From positions 1 to 37,036 of the forward strand of contig CAMEEX010000012.1 of the NCBI GenBank assembly GCA_945915235.1: 37,036 nucleotides of DNA. The letters are read 5' to 3'. Shown one piece after another: positions 17,401 to 24,606 of this stretch (within the stretch, counting starts at the first letter, position 1; every line of letters starts with the position of its first letter). The notes under the pieces were generated by a model. It ran no database searches. It was given only the letters and a program-made list of their open reading frames with translations, and was not told the DNA's origin. This DNA is from an uncultured Clostridia bacterium (lineage in GTDB: Bacteria; Bacillota; Clostridia; Lachnospirales; Lachnospiraceae). A program made the translations under genes and the position numbers.

Positions 17401-17429
17401 TTGTATTTTATTATAGTATATTATATAAT
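17401..17429 (+). promoter_or_regulatory. Promoter of the AAA-ATPase_like/PD-(D/E)XK gene
   Basis: TTGTAT at 17401-17406 and TATAAT at 17424-17429 are separated by 17 bp. The leader of about 130 nt contains the deacetylase relic. Confidence 0.6.
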
Positions 17430-17480
17430 AATATCAGAGTAAAAAGAGATTTTGCACCTACGGCTAAATAGTAATTGTGA

Positions 17481-17539
17481 CATAATCGCAGTGGAAACCA
17501 TAAATTTATTACCAAGAGTCTGACAGACAGCCGGAGCAG
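17481..17539 (+). pseudogene. Relic fragment of a polysaccharide deacetylase gene
   Basis: About 55 bp closely resemble the stretch of the intact deacetylase gene near 16890-16945 that encodes its metal-binding motif. From AAT at 17484 the relic reads NRSGNHKFITK, against NHSENHKFMTK in the intact gene, with a stop codon just upstream in this frame and drift downstream. One metal histidine codon has become arginine. It is too short to function and probably remains from a duplication or rearrangement. Confidence 0.6.
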
Positions 17540-17569
17540 TATTACAGATAGAACAAGGGGTGAACATAA

Positions 17570-19141
17570 ATGGGTATATATTTTAATCCGGGTAACAGGA
17601 GCTTTGTACAAGCCAGAAACAGCATGATTTATGTGGACAAGACAAAGCTGATAGAATTTCTCAACAGGAGATTGTATACGGAGGATAAGTGCATCGCCCT
17701 GAGTCATGCAAGGCGCTTTGGAAAATCACATGCCGCAGGAATGATTGATGCTTATTACAGCCGGGGCTGTGACTCCGCAGAGCTTTTTGAGGATACCAAG
17801 CTTGCCGGTGATGCAGATTATAAGAAGCACATGAACAAGTACAATGTGATACATCTGGATATTGCTTCGTTTTGGGATGCGTGCAAGGACAATATTATTG
17901 AGAAGATTGTGGAGTATGTATATAAAGATTTCAGGGCTGCTTTTGGTGATGAACTTAATTATGATGACAGATTCAATTATAATCTGATGCAGATATATCA
18001 AAAGACAGGTATTCCATTTGTAATCATTATAGATGAATGGGACTGCATAATCAGAAACAGCGATGACGAGGAACTGATTCATAAATATTTGCAGTTTTTA
18101 CACTCTTTATTTAAGTCGGAGGAAGCAAAATCATTTTTGGCGCTGGCATACATTACCGGAATACTGCCGATAAAGAAGATAAAGGACGAGTCGGCGCTCA
18201 ACAATTTCAGGGAATATACGATGCTAGACTCTTATCCGATTACGGAGTTTTATGGTTTCACCGAAGAAGAGGTAAAGACTCTCTGTGATAAATATGATAT
18301 GGATTTTGAGAGCGCTAAGGCATGGTACAATGGATATTTGATAGACGGGCTTCATATGTACAATCCTAATTCGGTGTCGATGGCTATGGATAGACACAGA
18401 TTTGACTCCTATTGGAAGAATACATCGTCCTTTGCGTCCATAAACACATTCATTACGATGAACTATGAGGGGCTTAAGGACGACATAATGGCAATGTTGT
18501 CTGGCGAAAAGGTGTATGTTAATACCGATACCTTTCAGAATGACCTTTCCACCGTCTCATCGAAGGACGAGGCTGTTACTGCGTTAATTCATCTTGGATA
18601 CTTAGGATATGACAGGGAAGAATACAGTGCCTATATACCGAACTATGAGGTGAAGAAAGCATATCAGGCGGCATTATGTATCGGAAGCTGGCGTGAAATT
18701 GCAAAATCGGTTGGAAAATGCGATGAGCTGTTAAGAGCCACGATAAAGGGCGATGCAGATAAGGTTGCGGAGCTTGTTGAGCTCGCACACGACACATATA
18801 CGTCAGTGCTAAAGTATAATGATGAGAACTCGCTTAGCTGTGTTCTCACTATGGCATATTTCACGGCACCGGCATTTTACAATATCATTAGGGAGATGCC
18901 CGCGGGAAAGGGCTTTGCAGATTTTGTATTTATACCAAGAGCGAATGCAGGAAACAGACCGGCAATGGTGGTGGAATTAAAGTACAATAAATCTGCGGAC
19001 AGTGCGATAAATCAGATTAAGGAAAACCGCTACCATGGAGCATTGTCGGGCTACAGTGACAGAATATTGTTAGTGGGAATTAATTACGATGCGGACGGGA
19101 AGGGCAGTAAGAGGCATACCTGTGTGATTGAGGAAGTGTAA
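17570..19141 (+). CDS. AAA-ATPase_like protein with C-terminal PD-(D/E)XK nuclease domain
   Basis: A 523-aa protein of the AAA-ATPase_like (PF09820) plus PDDEXK_9 (PF08011) architecture. The N-terminus begins GIYFNPGNRSFVQARNSMIYVDKTKLIEFLN. The P-loop variant is LSHARRFGKSHAA (about residues 44-56) and Walker B is FVIIIDEWDCIIRN (about 150-163). The C-terminal nuclease-like domain has FADFVFIP (about 445-452) and VVELKYNKSADSAINQIKENRY (about 466-487), giving the D...ExK...Q pattern. The family is highly expanded in gut Clostridia and Bacteroidetes, and its function is unproven; a mobile or defence-type role is often suspected. The SD AGGGGTGA lies about 9 nt before ATG 17570. A small gene follows after 22 nt. 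Confidence 0.85.
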   Translation: MGIYFNPGNRSFVQARNSMIYVDKTKLIEFLNRRLYTEDKCIALSHARRFGKSHAAGMIDAYYSRGCDSAELFEDTKLAGDADYKKHMNKYNVIHLDIASFWDACKDNIIEKIVEYVYKDFRAAFGDELNYDDRFNYNLMQIYQKTGIPFVIIIDEWDCIIRNSDDEELIHKYLQFLHSLFKSEEAKSFLALAYITGILPIKKIKDESALNNFREYTMLDSYPITEFYGFTEEEVKTLCDKYDMDFESAKAWYNGYLIDGLHMYNPNSVSMAMDRHRFDSYWKNTSSFASINTFITMNYEGLKDDIMAMLSGEKVYVNTDTFQNDLSTVSSKDEAVTALIHLGYLGYDREEYSAYIPNYEVKKAYQAALCIGSWREIAKSVGKCDELLRATIKGDADKVAELVELAHDTYTSVLKYNDENSLSCVLTMAYFTAPAFYNIIREMPAGKGFADFVFIPRANAGNRPAMVVELKYNKSADSAINQIKENRYHGALSGYSDRILLVGINYDADGKGSKRHTCVIEEV

Positions 19142-19163
19142 TATATTTGGAGGAAAAGCATAA

Positions 19164-19385
19164 ATGACCAGAGAGACCTTAGAAAAAAAGCTAAAAGAAG
19201 CCGGAGTTCCTGATTATAAATACAATCTTACAGGAAAAGGAAGAAATGATGAACGTTTGTGTTTGGAAAAAATACGGGGTAAATGGTCTGTTTATTACTT
19301 AGAGAGAGGTGTCAAGACAACGAATGAGTTATTTGACTCGGAAGATGAGGCGTGCCGGTTTGTGTATGCGAGATTGATTGGGTGA
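19164..19385 (+). CDS. Small conserved-looking hypothetical protein
   Basis: A 73-aa acidic/basic mixed protein with no membrane segment. It starts MTRETLEKKLKEAGVPDYKYNL, has a central WSVYYLERGVKTT beta segment, and ends with an acidic helix (FDSEDEACRFVYARLIG). This alpha-beta-beta-alpha pattern resembles small single-domain proteins often found beside polymorphic toxins or nucleases, but I cannot name the family. A GGAGG SD at 19149-19153 and a 22-nt gap from the nuclease-like gene support an operon. Confidence 0.7.
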   Translation: MTRETLEKKLKEAGVPDYKYNLTGKGRNDERLCLEKIRGKWSVYYLERGVKTTNELFDSEDEACRFVYARLIG

Positions 19386-19418
19386 AATGATGTCACCAAC
19401 AAGGTTTGTTTATTTTAT

Positions 19419-19459
19419 AGAGCCGGAAATGCATCTGTGTACATTGCCGGCTCTTTTTG
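19419..19459 (+). terminator. Intrinsic terminator
   Basis: AGAGCCGG at 19419-19426 pairs with CCGGCTCT at 19447-19454, the stem extends through AATG/CATT, and TTTTT follows. It closes the AAA-ATPase_like operon and separates it from the convergent pmbA gene. Confidence 0.85.
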
Positions 19460-19496
19460 TGTTTTGTATTATACTGTATTTAAAATAAGTTGCTGC

Positions 19497-20846
19497 TTAT
19501 TTTCCCGCAATGGTTATTCCCTCCACGAGAATTGACGGTGAGCCGCAGCGCGATGCGCCGAGAGCGAAAGGATTGAACTTTAAATCCTCACCGATTAAGG
19601 ATATATCCTTTAAAAGGGAGAAGAAGTTGCCGGATATCGTAAAGCCCTTTACAGGCTTACCCTTCTTACCGTTTTCAATCTTGAAGCCGCCCGATGAAAG
19701 TGAGAAATCACCTGTTATGGCGTTGGCACCTGCATGCAGACCCTCGACAGATGTGACGTATATTCCCTCTCCGGCAGCGCCAAGCAGGTCATCAAGGGAA
19801 CCTTTTACAGGGTTGATGTAGAAGCTGTAAGGGTGAATGGATACAGGTGATGCGTAGGAAGCCTTTGCGGCATTTCCTGTGGTCTTTACGCCTGCCTTTG
19901 CTGCGGTTGCGAGGTTATATAAAAGGGTGGTCAGCTCGCCTTTCTCAATAACATTCTTAGGATATGTGGCAGCACCCTCGGCATCAAAGGTTCTCTTTAC
20001 AAGAGCGTCCTTGTAGAGAGGGTCATCAGTGAGTGTGAGAATGTCGGCAGCGACCTTGGTGTTCTCCTTTCCTGCTAAGAGGGATAAGCCCTTCTGCGCC
20101 GTGTCAGCACAGAATGCGGAGGAGTAGGTCGCAAGCAATGCAGCCATAACCTTGCTTGAGAATACGACAGTATACTTTCCGCTAGGGACGGAGGTGTAGC
20201 CGATTGTGGATACCGCATCGTCAACTGCCTCTGCCGCTATTTTTGCCGCGTCGAAGTCATCAAGCTTTCCTGAGGCTATGCCCTCGCCATCGTATTTGTT
20301 CTCACCGTCGGAGACAAGTGCAATCGCATAGCTGTAGGAGAAGGATGATGTGTCCTCGAGGTCGAGGCCGTTTGAGTTGCACAGTGCGTATTTGCTGCTG
20401 TCATAACCGGAAGCAGACATGGTTCCATCGACAACGCGGGAGTCCGCTTTGTATACCTCGGACTGAAGCCGGAGAGTGAAATCGGCAAGCTCTGATGAGC
20501 CCGGTTCTGAGCCTTCCGGAGCCTCATAGGATAAGTAGTTGTCGCCTGCCTTGTGAATGAAGGAAGGCTCATCACTTTCAATGGATAGTGCATTCTCCAT
20601 AGAACGTTTTACAAGTGACAGTGCATCCTCGTGAGTCAAATTCTCTGTTGAGGCATAACCTGTTTTGCCATTTACAATACATTTAAAACATACGCCCAGA
20701 GAACTTTCCGAGGTGAAGGTGTTAATTTCGCTCTGGTAAGCCTCAACGCTTGTACCGGAGGATTCTGTATAGTAGAGTTCGTAATCTTTAAGATTATTCT
20801 CCTTCGCTGCGGCTAAGACCGCGTTCTTAAATTCCTGATAGTTCAT
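19497..20846 (-). CDS. pmbA: TldD/PmbA-family protein, PmbA (TldE) subunit
   Basis: A 449-aa protein starting MNYQEFKNAVLAAAKEN. It has the PmbA-type fold without the HExxxH zinc motif present in its partner. Diagnostic stretches include SGKYTVVFSSKVMAALLATYSSAF (mid-protein) and GDFSLSSGGFKIENGKKGKPVKGFTISGN near the C-terminus. PmbA and TldD form a heteromeric metalloprotease complex; the E. coli pair matures microcin B17 and processes CcdA, but the native substrate in Clostridia is unknown. I start at 20846 because GGAG lies 6 nt upstream; an in-frame ATG at 20858 has a less typical SD and overlaps the shared hairpin module. It lies 40 nt downstream of tldD in the same operon. Confidence 0.9.
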   Translation of the reverse strand: MNYQEFKNAVLAAAKENNLKDYELYYTESSGTSVEAYQSEINTFTSESSLGVCFKCIVNGKTGYASTENLTHEDALSLVKRSMENALSIESDEPSFIHKAGDNYLSYEAPEGSEPGSSELADFTLRLQSEVYKADSRVVDGTMSASGYDSSKYALCNSNGLDLEDTSSFSYSYAIALVSDGENKYDGEGIASGKLDDFDAAKIAAEAVDDAVSTIGYTSVPSGKYTVVFSSKVMAALLATYSSAFCADTAQKGLSLLAGKENTKVAADILTLTDDPLYKDALVKRTFDAEGAATYPKNVIEKGELTTLLYNLATAAKAGVKTTGNAAKASYASPVSIHPYSFYINPVKGSLDDLLGAAGEGIYVTSVEGLHAGANAITGDFSLSSGGFKIENGKKGKPVKGFTISGNFFSLLKDISLIGEDLKFNPFALGASRCGSPSILVEGITIAGK

Positions 20847-20847
20847 T

Positions 20848-20886
20848 CTAATCTCCATTCCGCCGCCCTACGGCGACACTAATCTC
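20848..20886 (-). repeat. GC-rich mini-hairpin/SD module flanked by 8-bp direct repeats
   Basis: On the minus strand a GTCGCC...GGCGGC hairpin is followed by GGAATGGAGATT and the pmbA start. The 8-mer GAGATTAG occurs on both sides (20879-20886 and 20848-20855 as plus-strand CTAATCTC). A related hairpin plus the identical GGCGGCGGAATGGAGATT lies directly before capA at 24264-24294. It supplies the pmbA SD. Confidence 0.6.
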
Positions 20887-22266
20887 TTAACGTCCACCGA
20901 CTGTAATCGATGATACTCTGATTAACGGCTGACCGACATTGGTAGGAATGCTTCCTGAGGATGCGCCGCACATACCCTGACCGTGGCGAAGATTTTTGCC
21001 AACCATATCTATGTTCATAAGAATATCCGAGCCTTTTCCGATAAGGCTTGCGCCTCTTACCGGCTCACAGATTTTACCATTTCTCACAACATAGCCCTCA
21101 CTCACGGCGAAATTGAACTGTCCCGTGACAGGGTTTACCGAGCCGCCGCCCATCTTGGCTGCGTACAGACCATATTCGATGGAGCTTATGATATCCTCGT
21201 CGCTGTCATTGCCGGCGGCAATGTAGGTATTGGTCATTCTCGAGGTAGGAGCAAAGGCATAGCTCTGTCTGCGGCTGTTACCTGTAGACTCCATTCCCAT
21301 ACGTCTGCCGTTGAACTTGTCTATCATGTAGGATTTTAATACACCGTTCTCGATGAGGACGTTTCTTCTTGCCGGAGTTCCCTCGTCATCAATATTTATG
21401 GAGCCCCATGCGTTTGGAATGGTGCCGTCATCGATAGCCGTAACCTTGGCTGAGGCAATCTGTGTTCCGAGCTTTCCGGCAAACTGTGAATTTCCGTATG
21501 CGACGCTTGATGCCTCAAGTGAATGTCCGCAAGCCTCGTGGAAGATAACTCCTCCGAAACCGTTCTCTATTGCAACAGGCATATTTCCTGCATTTATGTA
21601 ACCTGCATTTATCATAACCATTGCTTCGCGGGCTGCCTCTATGCCGACCTCCTTAGGATTGTGAAGGTCAAACAGTTCCATTCCGACTCTTCCGCCCGGG
21701 CTGCATGAACCGGTCTGGTTCTCTCCTGCCTTGCTGGCAACCGCCTGTATTCTTATTCTGGAGCGGATTTGTCTGTCCTGTGCGAGAAGTCCATCACTGT
21801 TGGCTATCAAAATCTTGTGGTCTACATCGAGGAAGGAGCCTGTAACCTGAGAAATTCCCTCGTTGTATTCCTTTGCGGCATTATAAGCCTCCCTGAGATA
21901 ATCAATCTTTGTGGAGTTGGCGACTGACACCGGCACAACCTTGATCGGGTGAACGTCACCGAACAACCTCTCGGTGAGATTTACATTGGAAATCACAGGT
22001 GTATCATTAAGTACACCTGCGACCTTTTCGGCACACGCTAAGACCGCCTCAGGAAGGAGGGACGAGGTGCTTCCCGACACGCATCTTAACCCCTTAAAAA
22101 TTCTTATTCCGACACCACTTATCACGGCGTCCTCAATCTTGTCAACCTTAGATGAAACCATGCTGATTGTCTTGCTGTCAGTATGCTCTGCAAAGACCTC
22201 GGCATAGTCGGCACCTGTGGAAAGGGCTTTTTCCAAAGCCGCCTTTATTAAATCCTGTGATAACAT
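20887..22266 (-). CDS. tldD: TldD-family zinc metalloprotease subunit
   Basis: A 459-aa protein. The zinc-binding HEACGH (HExxxH) is at about residues 242-247 in FGGVIFHEACGHSLEASSVA. The conserved DDGTIPNAWGSINIDDEGTPARRNVLIENGVLKSYM segment follows, then GGGSVNPVTGQFNFAVSEGYVVRNGKICEPVRGASLIG, both typical of TldD. Length is normal. With PmbA it should form a cytoplasmic protease complex. A GGGAGG SD precedes ATG 22266. No peptide-precursor or maturase genes lie nearby, so a housekeeping role is more likely than a bacteriocin role. Confidence 0.93.
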   Translation of the reverse strand: MLSQDLIKAALEKALSTGADYAEVFAEHTDSKTISMVSSKVDKIEDAVISGVGIRIFKGLRCVSGSTSSLLPEAVLACAEKVAGVLNDTPVISNVNLTERLFGDVHPIKVVPVSVANSTKIDYLREAYNAAKEYNEGISQVTGSFLDVDHKILIANSDGLLAQDRQIRSRIRIQAVASKAGENQTGSCSPGGRVGMELFDLHNPKEVGIEAAREAMVMINAGYINAGNMPVAIENGFGGVIFHEACGHSLEASSVAYGNSQFAGKLGTQIASAKVTAIDDGTIPNAWGSINIDDEGTPARRNVLIENGVLKSYMIDKFNGRRMGMESTGNSRRQSYAFAPTSRMTNTYIAAGNDSDEDIISSIEYGLYAAKMGGGSVNPVTGQFNFAVSEGYVVRNGKICEPVRGASLIGKGSDILMNIDMVGKNLRHGQGMCGASSGSIPTNVGQPLIRVSSITVGGR

Positions 22267-22311
22267 AAATACCTCCCGAATTTATTTATTGTTTTACCAT
22301 AGCATCACAAT

Positions 22312-22341
22312 TGTATAAAACTTACTCCCTAAGAATAACAA
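22312..22341 (-). promoter_or_regulatory. Promoter of tldD-pmbA
   Basis: On the minus strand TTGTTA (22336-22341) and TATACA (22312-22317) are 18 bp apart, about 45 bp before the tldD ATG. It is divergent from the promoter at 22355-22383. Confidence 0.5.
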
Positions 22342-22354
22342 ATTGGCTGACTAT

Positions 22355-22383
22355 TTGCAAGGAGTTTGTGGAGATGCTATAAT
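22355..22383 (+). promoter_or_regulatory. Promoter directed into the first giant hairpin element
   Basis: TTGCAA at 22355-22360 and TATAAT at 22378-22383 are exactly 17 bp apart, with an extended TGC before the -10. The predicted start at about 22390 coincides with the beginning of the palindromic element. No coding gene follows on this strand, so the product would be a non-coding RNA. Confidence 0.7.
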
Positions 22384-22390
22384 TACAGAA

Positions 22391-22689
22391 TCGGGGTGTC
22401 AAAACATGCTGATTTACTCTGTGAGTGTATAACGTGTTATATTTAGGCATATCGTCTCCGATTGCTCGAAGCGAGATGTTTTAAGAACTCTGATATATTT
22501 TATATAAAGTGCCGCCACCGTTGCAAAACCAGCCCTCCGTGGCTGTTTGCAACTCAGTCAGCCTCCATGCTGACTGTGGCTGGACAGTGAACAGAGTCCT
22601 AAGAACATCTAGGCTTCTCGCAAAAGTCGCAATATGCCTAAATATAACACGTTATACACAATTAAAGTTATAGAGCATGTTTTGACATC
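22391..22689 (+). ncRNA. Giant rod-shaped structured element, copy 1
   Basis: About 300 nt fold end to end. 22395-22410 pair with 22674-22689. 22426-22452 pair perfectly with 22632-22658 (27 bp). Near 22473-22500, GAAGC, AGATGTT and ACTCTG pair with GCTTC, AACATCT and CAGAGT near 22585-22615. At the apex are an unpaired GCCGCCACCG stretch and two hairpins with CTCC-containing loops (about 22523-22556 and 22558-22582). A homologous inverted copy lies at 29941-30245. It occupies most of the 602-bp gap between tldD and capA and contains no credible reading frame. A T7 run near 22720 could end a transcript. Structured RNA is favoured because of the dedicated promoter, but a foldback mobile element remains possible. 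Confidence 0.65.
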
Positions 22690-22781
22690 AAAATACTGAA
22701 GATGTTCAGGTCAAATAGGTTTTTTTATACTTGCCGCGGCCATTATCCTTGTGATGCTTGCTGTGGAAGTTGTTTTATTTG

Positions 22782-22824
22782 ATAAAATAAGGGCGGCAGA
22801 CATTGTCTTTGCCGTCCTTATTTT
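22782..22824. terminator. Likely bidirectional terminator between element 1 and capA
   Basis: Positions 22782-22798 pair with about 22810-22824 as a strong A/T-flanked, GC-cored stem (core GGGCGGCA/TGCCGTCC with a G-U pair). The A-rich left and T-rich right edges suit termination of both capA (minus strand) and any plus-strand transcript from element 1. Confidence 0.65.
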
Positions 22825-22868
22825 GTCTTGTTATAAAATGATTTAAACTGCAAAAGTTCCGGGCAAAG

Positions 22869-24263
22869 CTACTCTACGAACTGCGGGCAGATCTGCCTTG
22901 CGAGGTTCCATAGCCCTTCGACCGTGAACGGATACCACTGATTTACGTTTCTGTAGCCCTCGGCGTACTGGCCGGTGTACGGCTCGGTGAGAATTGCGTG
23001 TCGGGAGGCAAGCTCATCTGTGTAGTCGCTCAAGAAATAGGTAGTCATCTCGGTGCGTCCTGCCGTGTAATGTGTCACAAGAAAATCCATGTCGTAGTCC
23101 GAAATATAGGTTCCAGTGGAGTCCTTTGTGATCGTGACCTCGGCAAAGCCGCCGAGCATTGAATAGTTGTAGTACTGTATCGATATGTAATTGCCGAGAG
23201 AGTAGTATACGAGGGTCTGCCTGCCGTCGGCGGCTGTAACCCATTCGACAGGCTCGACGACATGAGGGTGTGTTCCGATTATAAGGTCTGCGCCGTTGTC
23301 GGCGAAGAACTGAGCCCACTGTTTCTGCTCGTCGGTCTCCTCAAGCATATATTCCGTGCCCCAGTGCGGGTACACGATGACGAAATCAGCCTGCTCGCGG
23401 GCTTTTTTCATGTCCTCGGCAATCTCGGACTTGTGTGCATCGTCCATGAGATTTATGAGGTAAGGCTTGTCGGAAGGGAGGGAGAAGCCGTTGAGACCGT
23501 AGGTATAGTTGAGCATCGCGATCTTTATTCCGTCCTTCTCAACTATCCTTATGGTGTCGCGCTCCTCCTCGCTCTCATTTATTCCGAGAAAGGTCGTGTC
23601 AGGGTGCTTTTCTTTCCAGAAGTGGATAGTGTTCAGCACGCCGACTGTGTCCTTATCCATCGTGTGGTTGCTGGCGTGTAAAATTACGTCAAAGCCTGTG
23701 TCCACGAGCGCATCTCCGAAAGCCTGTGGTGAGTTGAAGGTCGGGTAACTGCTCACGCCAAGCTCCACGCCGCCGAGTATTACCTCCTGATTGGCAACCG
23801 CGATGTCGGCCGCCGCAATCCTGTCTTTCGTGTGTTCAAACACATGCGCGTAATTGTAGCTGCCGTCAGGCTGCAGCGAGCTGTTATGTATTCCGCCGTG
23901 AAGAAGCATATCTCCAACCGCTATGAGATTGATGCTTACCGGAGCGACGGTGGCAGCGGCTTCCGTTGAGACTTCTGTTGTCTCAGTTTCCGTTGTGGCG
24001 CTGTCGTTTTCATCGGTGCCTTTCTCTGCTGTATTCTGACTGTCACCTTGACTATTGGCATTGTTCACTGCGTCAGACGGGTTTTGTACGTCAGATGCCT
24101 GGGTGGAAGAGGTCTCAAGGTAGACCGTGCTGTTGACACCTGATGAGGCACTGTCTGCACAGCCGGAAAGCCCAAGAATACCTGAGAGGTTTATGCACAG
24201 GCAGAGTAAGAGTGCCTGAACGCGCCGTGAGAGTGTCCTTTTTTCCTTATTATAATATCTCAT
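22869..24263 (-). CDS. CapA-family lipoprotein (PGA_cap metallophosphatase-like)
   Basis: A 464-aa protein. A basic N-terminus and hydrophobic stretch end in lipobox LSGC with cysteine 35, predicting an extracellular lipoprotein. A Ser/Thr/Asn-rich linker (about 36-105) precedes the CapA domain: LIAVGDMLLHGGIHN (about 112-126), AVANQEVILGG, a VILHASNHTMDKD box (about 193-205), VIVYPHWGTEY (about 297-307) and IIGTHPHVVEPVEW (about 327-340) with the metal-binding histidines. CapA/PgsA proteins function in poly-gamma-glutamate synthesis or anchoring, but no capBC genes are present here, so this is a stand-alone homolog of unknown substrate. The SD GGAG lies before ATG 24263 in a structured leader. 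Confidence 0.88.
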   Translation of the reverse strand: MRYYNKEKRTLSRRVQALLLCLCINLSGILGLSGCADSASSGVNSTVYLETSSTQASDVQNPSDAVNNANSQGDSQNTAEKGTDENDSATTETETTEVSTEAAATVAPVSINLIAVGDMLLHGGIHNSSLQPDGSYNYAHVFEHTKDRIAAADIAVANQEVILGGVELGVSSYPTFNSPQAFGDALVDTGFDVILHASNHTMDKDTVGVLNTIHFWKEKHPDTTFLGINESEEERDTIRIVEKDGIKIAMLNYTYGLNGFSLPSDKPYLINLMDDAHKSEIAEDMKKAREQADFVIVYPHWGTEYMLEETDEQKQWAQFFADNGADLIIGTHPHVVEPVEWVTAADGRQTLVYYSLGNYISIQYYNYSMLGGFAEVTITKDSTGTYISDYDMDFLVTHYTAGRTEMTTYFLSDYTDELASRHAILTEPYTGQYAEGYRNVNQWYPFTVEGLWNLARQICPQFVE

Positions 24264-24363
24264 AAAATCTCCATTCCGCCGCCGAGCGGCGGCACAAATA
24301 GTAATAGTTCAGCCAGCTGAACTATTGTGATGATATACCGCGCGGAAACCACCGCGCAGTCAT
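24264..24363 (-). promoter_or_regulatory. Three-hairpin structured leader of the capA-like gene
   Basis: Read on the minus strand from a predicted start near 24364, the leader holds three hairpins in a row. The first is GCGCGG...CCGCGC (about 24338-24358). The second is a perfect 10-bp stem with a 4-nt loop (24303-24326). The third is GCCGCC-GCTC-GGCGGC (about 24277-24292). GGAATGGAGATTTT and the ATG follow. Little unpaired RNA remains, so regulation is likely. With the two promoters (24371-24399 and 24539-24567) this accounts for most of the 343-bp gap; nothing else is seen in it. Confidence 0.6.
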
Positions 24364-24370
24364 ATAGTAT

Positions 24371-24399
24371 TTTATACATTAAGGAAGCATTTCAGTCAA
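24371..24399 (-). promoter_or_regulatory. Promoter of the capA-like gene
   Basis: On the minus strand TTGACT (24394-24399) and TATAAA (24371-24376) are separated by 17 bp, with TG immediately before the -10. Confidence 0.7.
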
Positions 24400-24538
24400 T
24401 CAAAATTTAGCCTTGATGCTCTACAAAACACATACTTAATAAATTTAGCCCCATACGTCCGATTTACAAAAAATAATCGGAATATTCAAATGTGTAACTT
24501 AATATAGTAAAGCGATAGCATACAGAAGCAACAAAACA

Positions 24539-24567
24539 TTGAAAACCCGCAATCTGTTTGATATAAT
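24539..24567 (+). promoter_or_regulatory. Promoter of glnA
   Basis: TTGAAA at 24539-24544 and TATAAT at 24562-24567 are separated by 17 bp. The predicted leader is only ~33 nt, leaving no room for the paired hexaloop hairpins that ANTAR proteins bind. Confidence 0.8.
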
Positions 24568-24606
24568 GGCTGATAGTTCAAGTATTATTGTGATGGAGGT
24601 TCAGAA

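Noticed and set aside
19497..22266. tldD/pmbA as a bacteriocin (microcin-type) maturation locus.
   Set aside because: No precursor peptide, cyclodehydratase, radical SAM or exporter gene lies in the neighbourhood.
22715..22848. Hydrophobic stretch reading IGFFILAAAIILVMLAVEVVLF then DKIRAADIVFAVLIL on the plus strand between element 1 and capA.
   Set aside because: It looks like a membrane helix, but there is a stop just upstream, no start with SD, and it overlaps the terminator hairpin. At most an old gene tail.
24568..24606. ANTAR-target hairpin pair in the glnA leader.
   Set aside because: The leader from the near-consensus promoter is only about 33 nt and shows no paired hexaloops or terminator.
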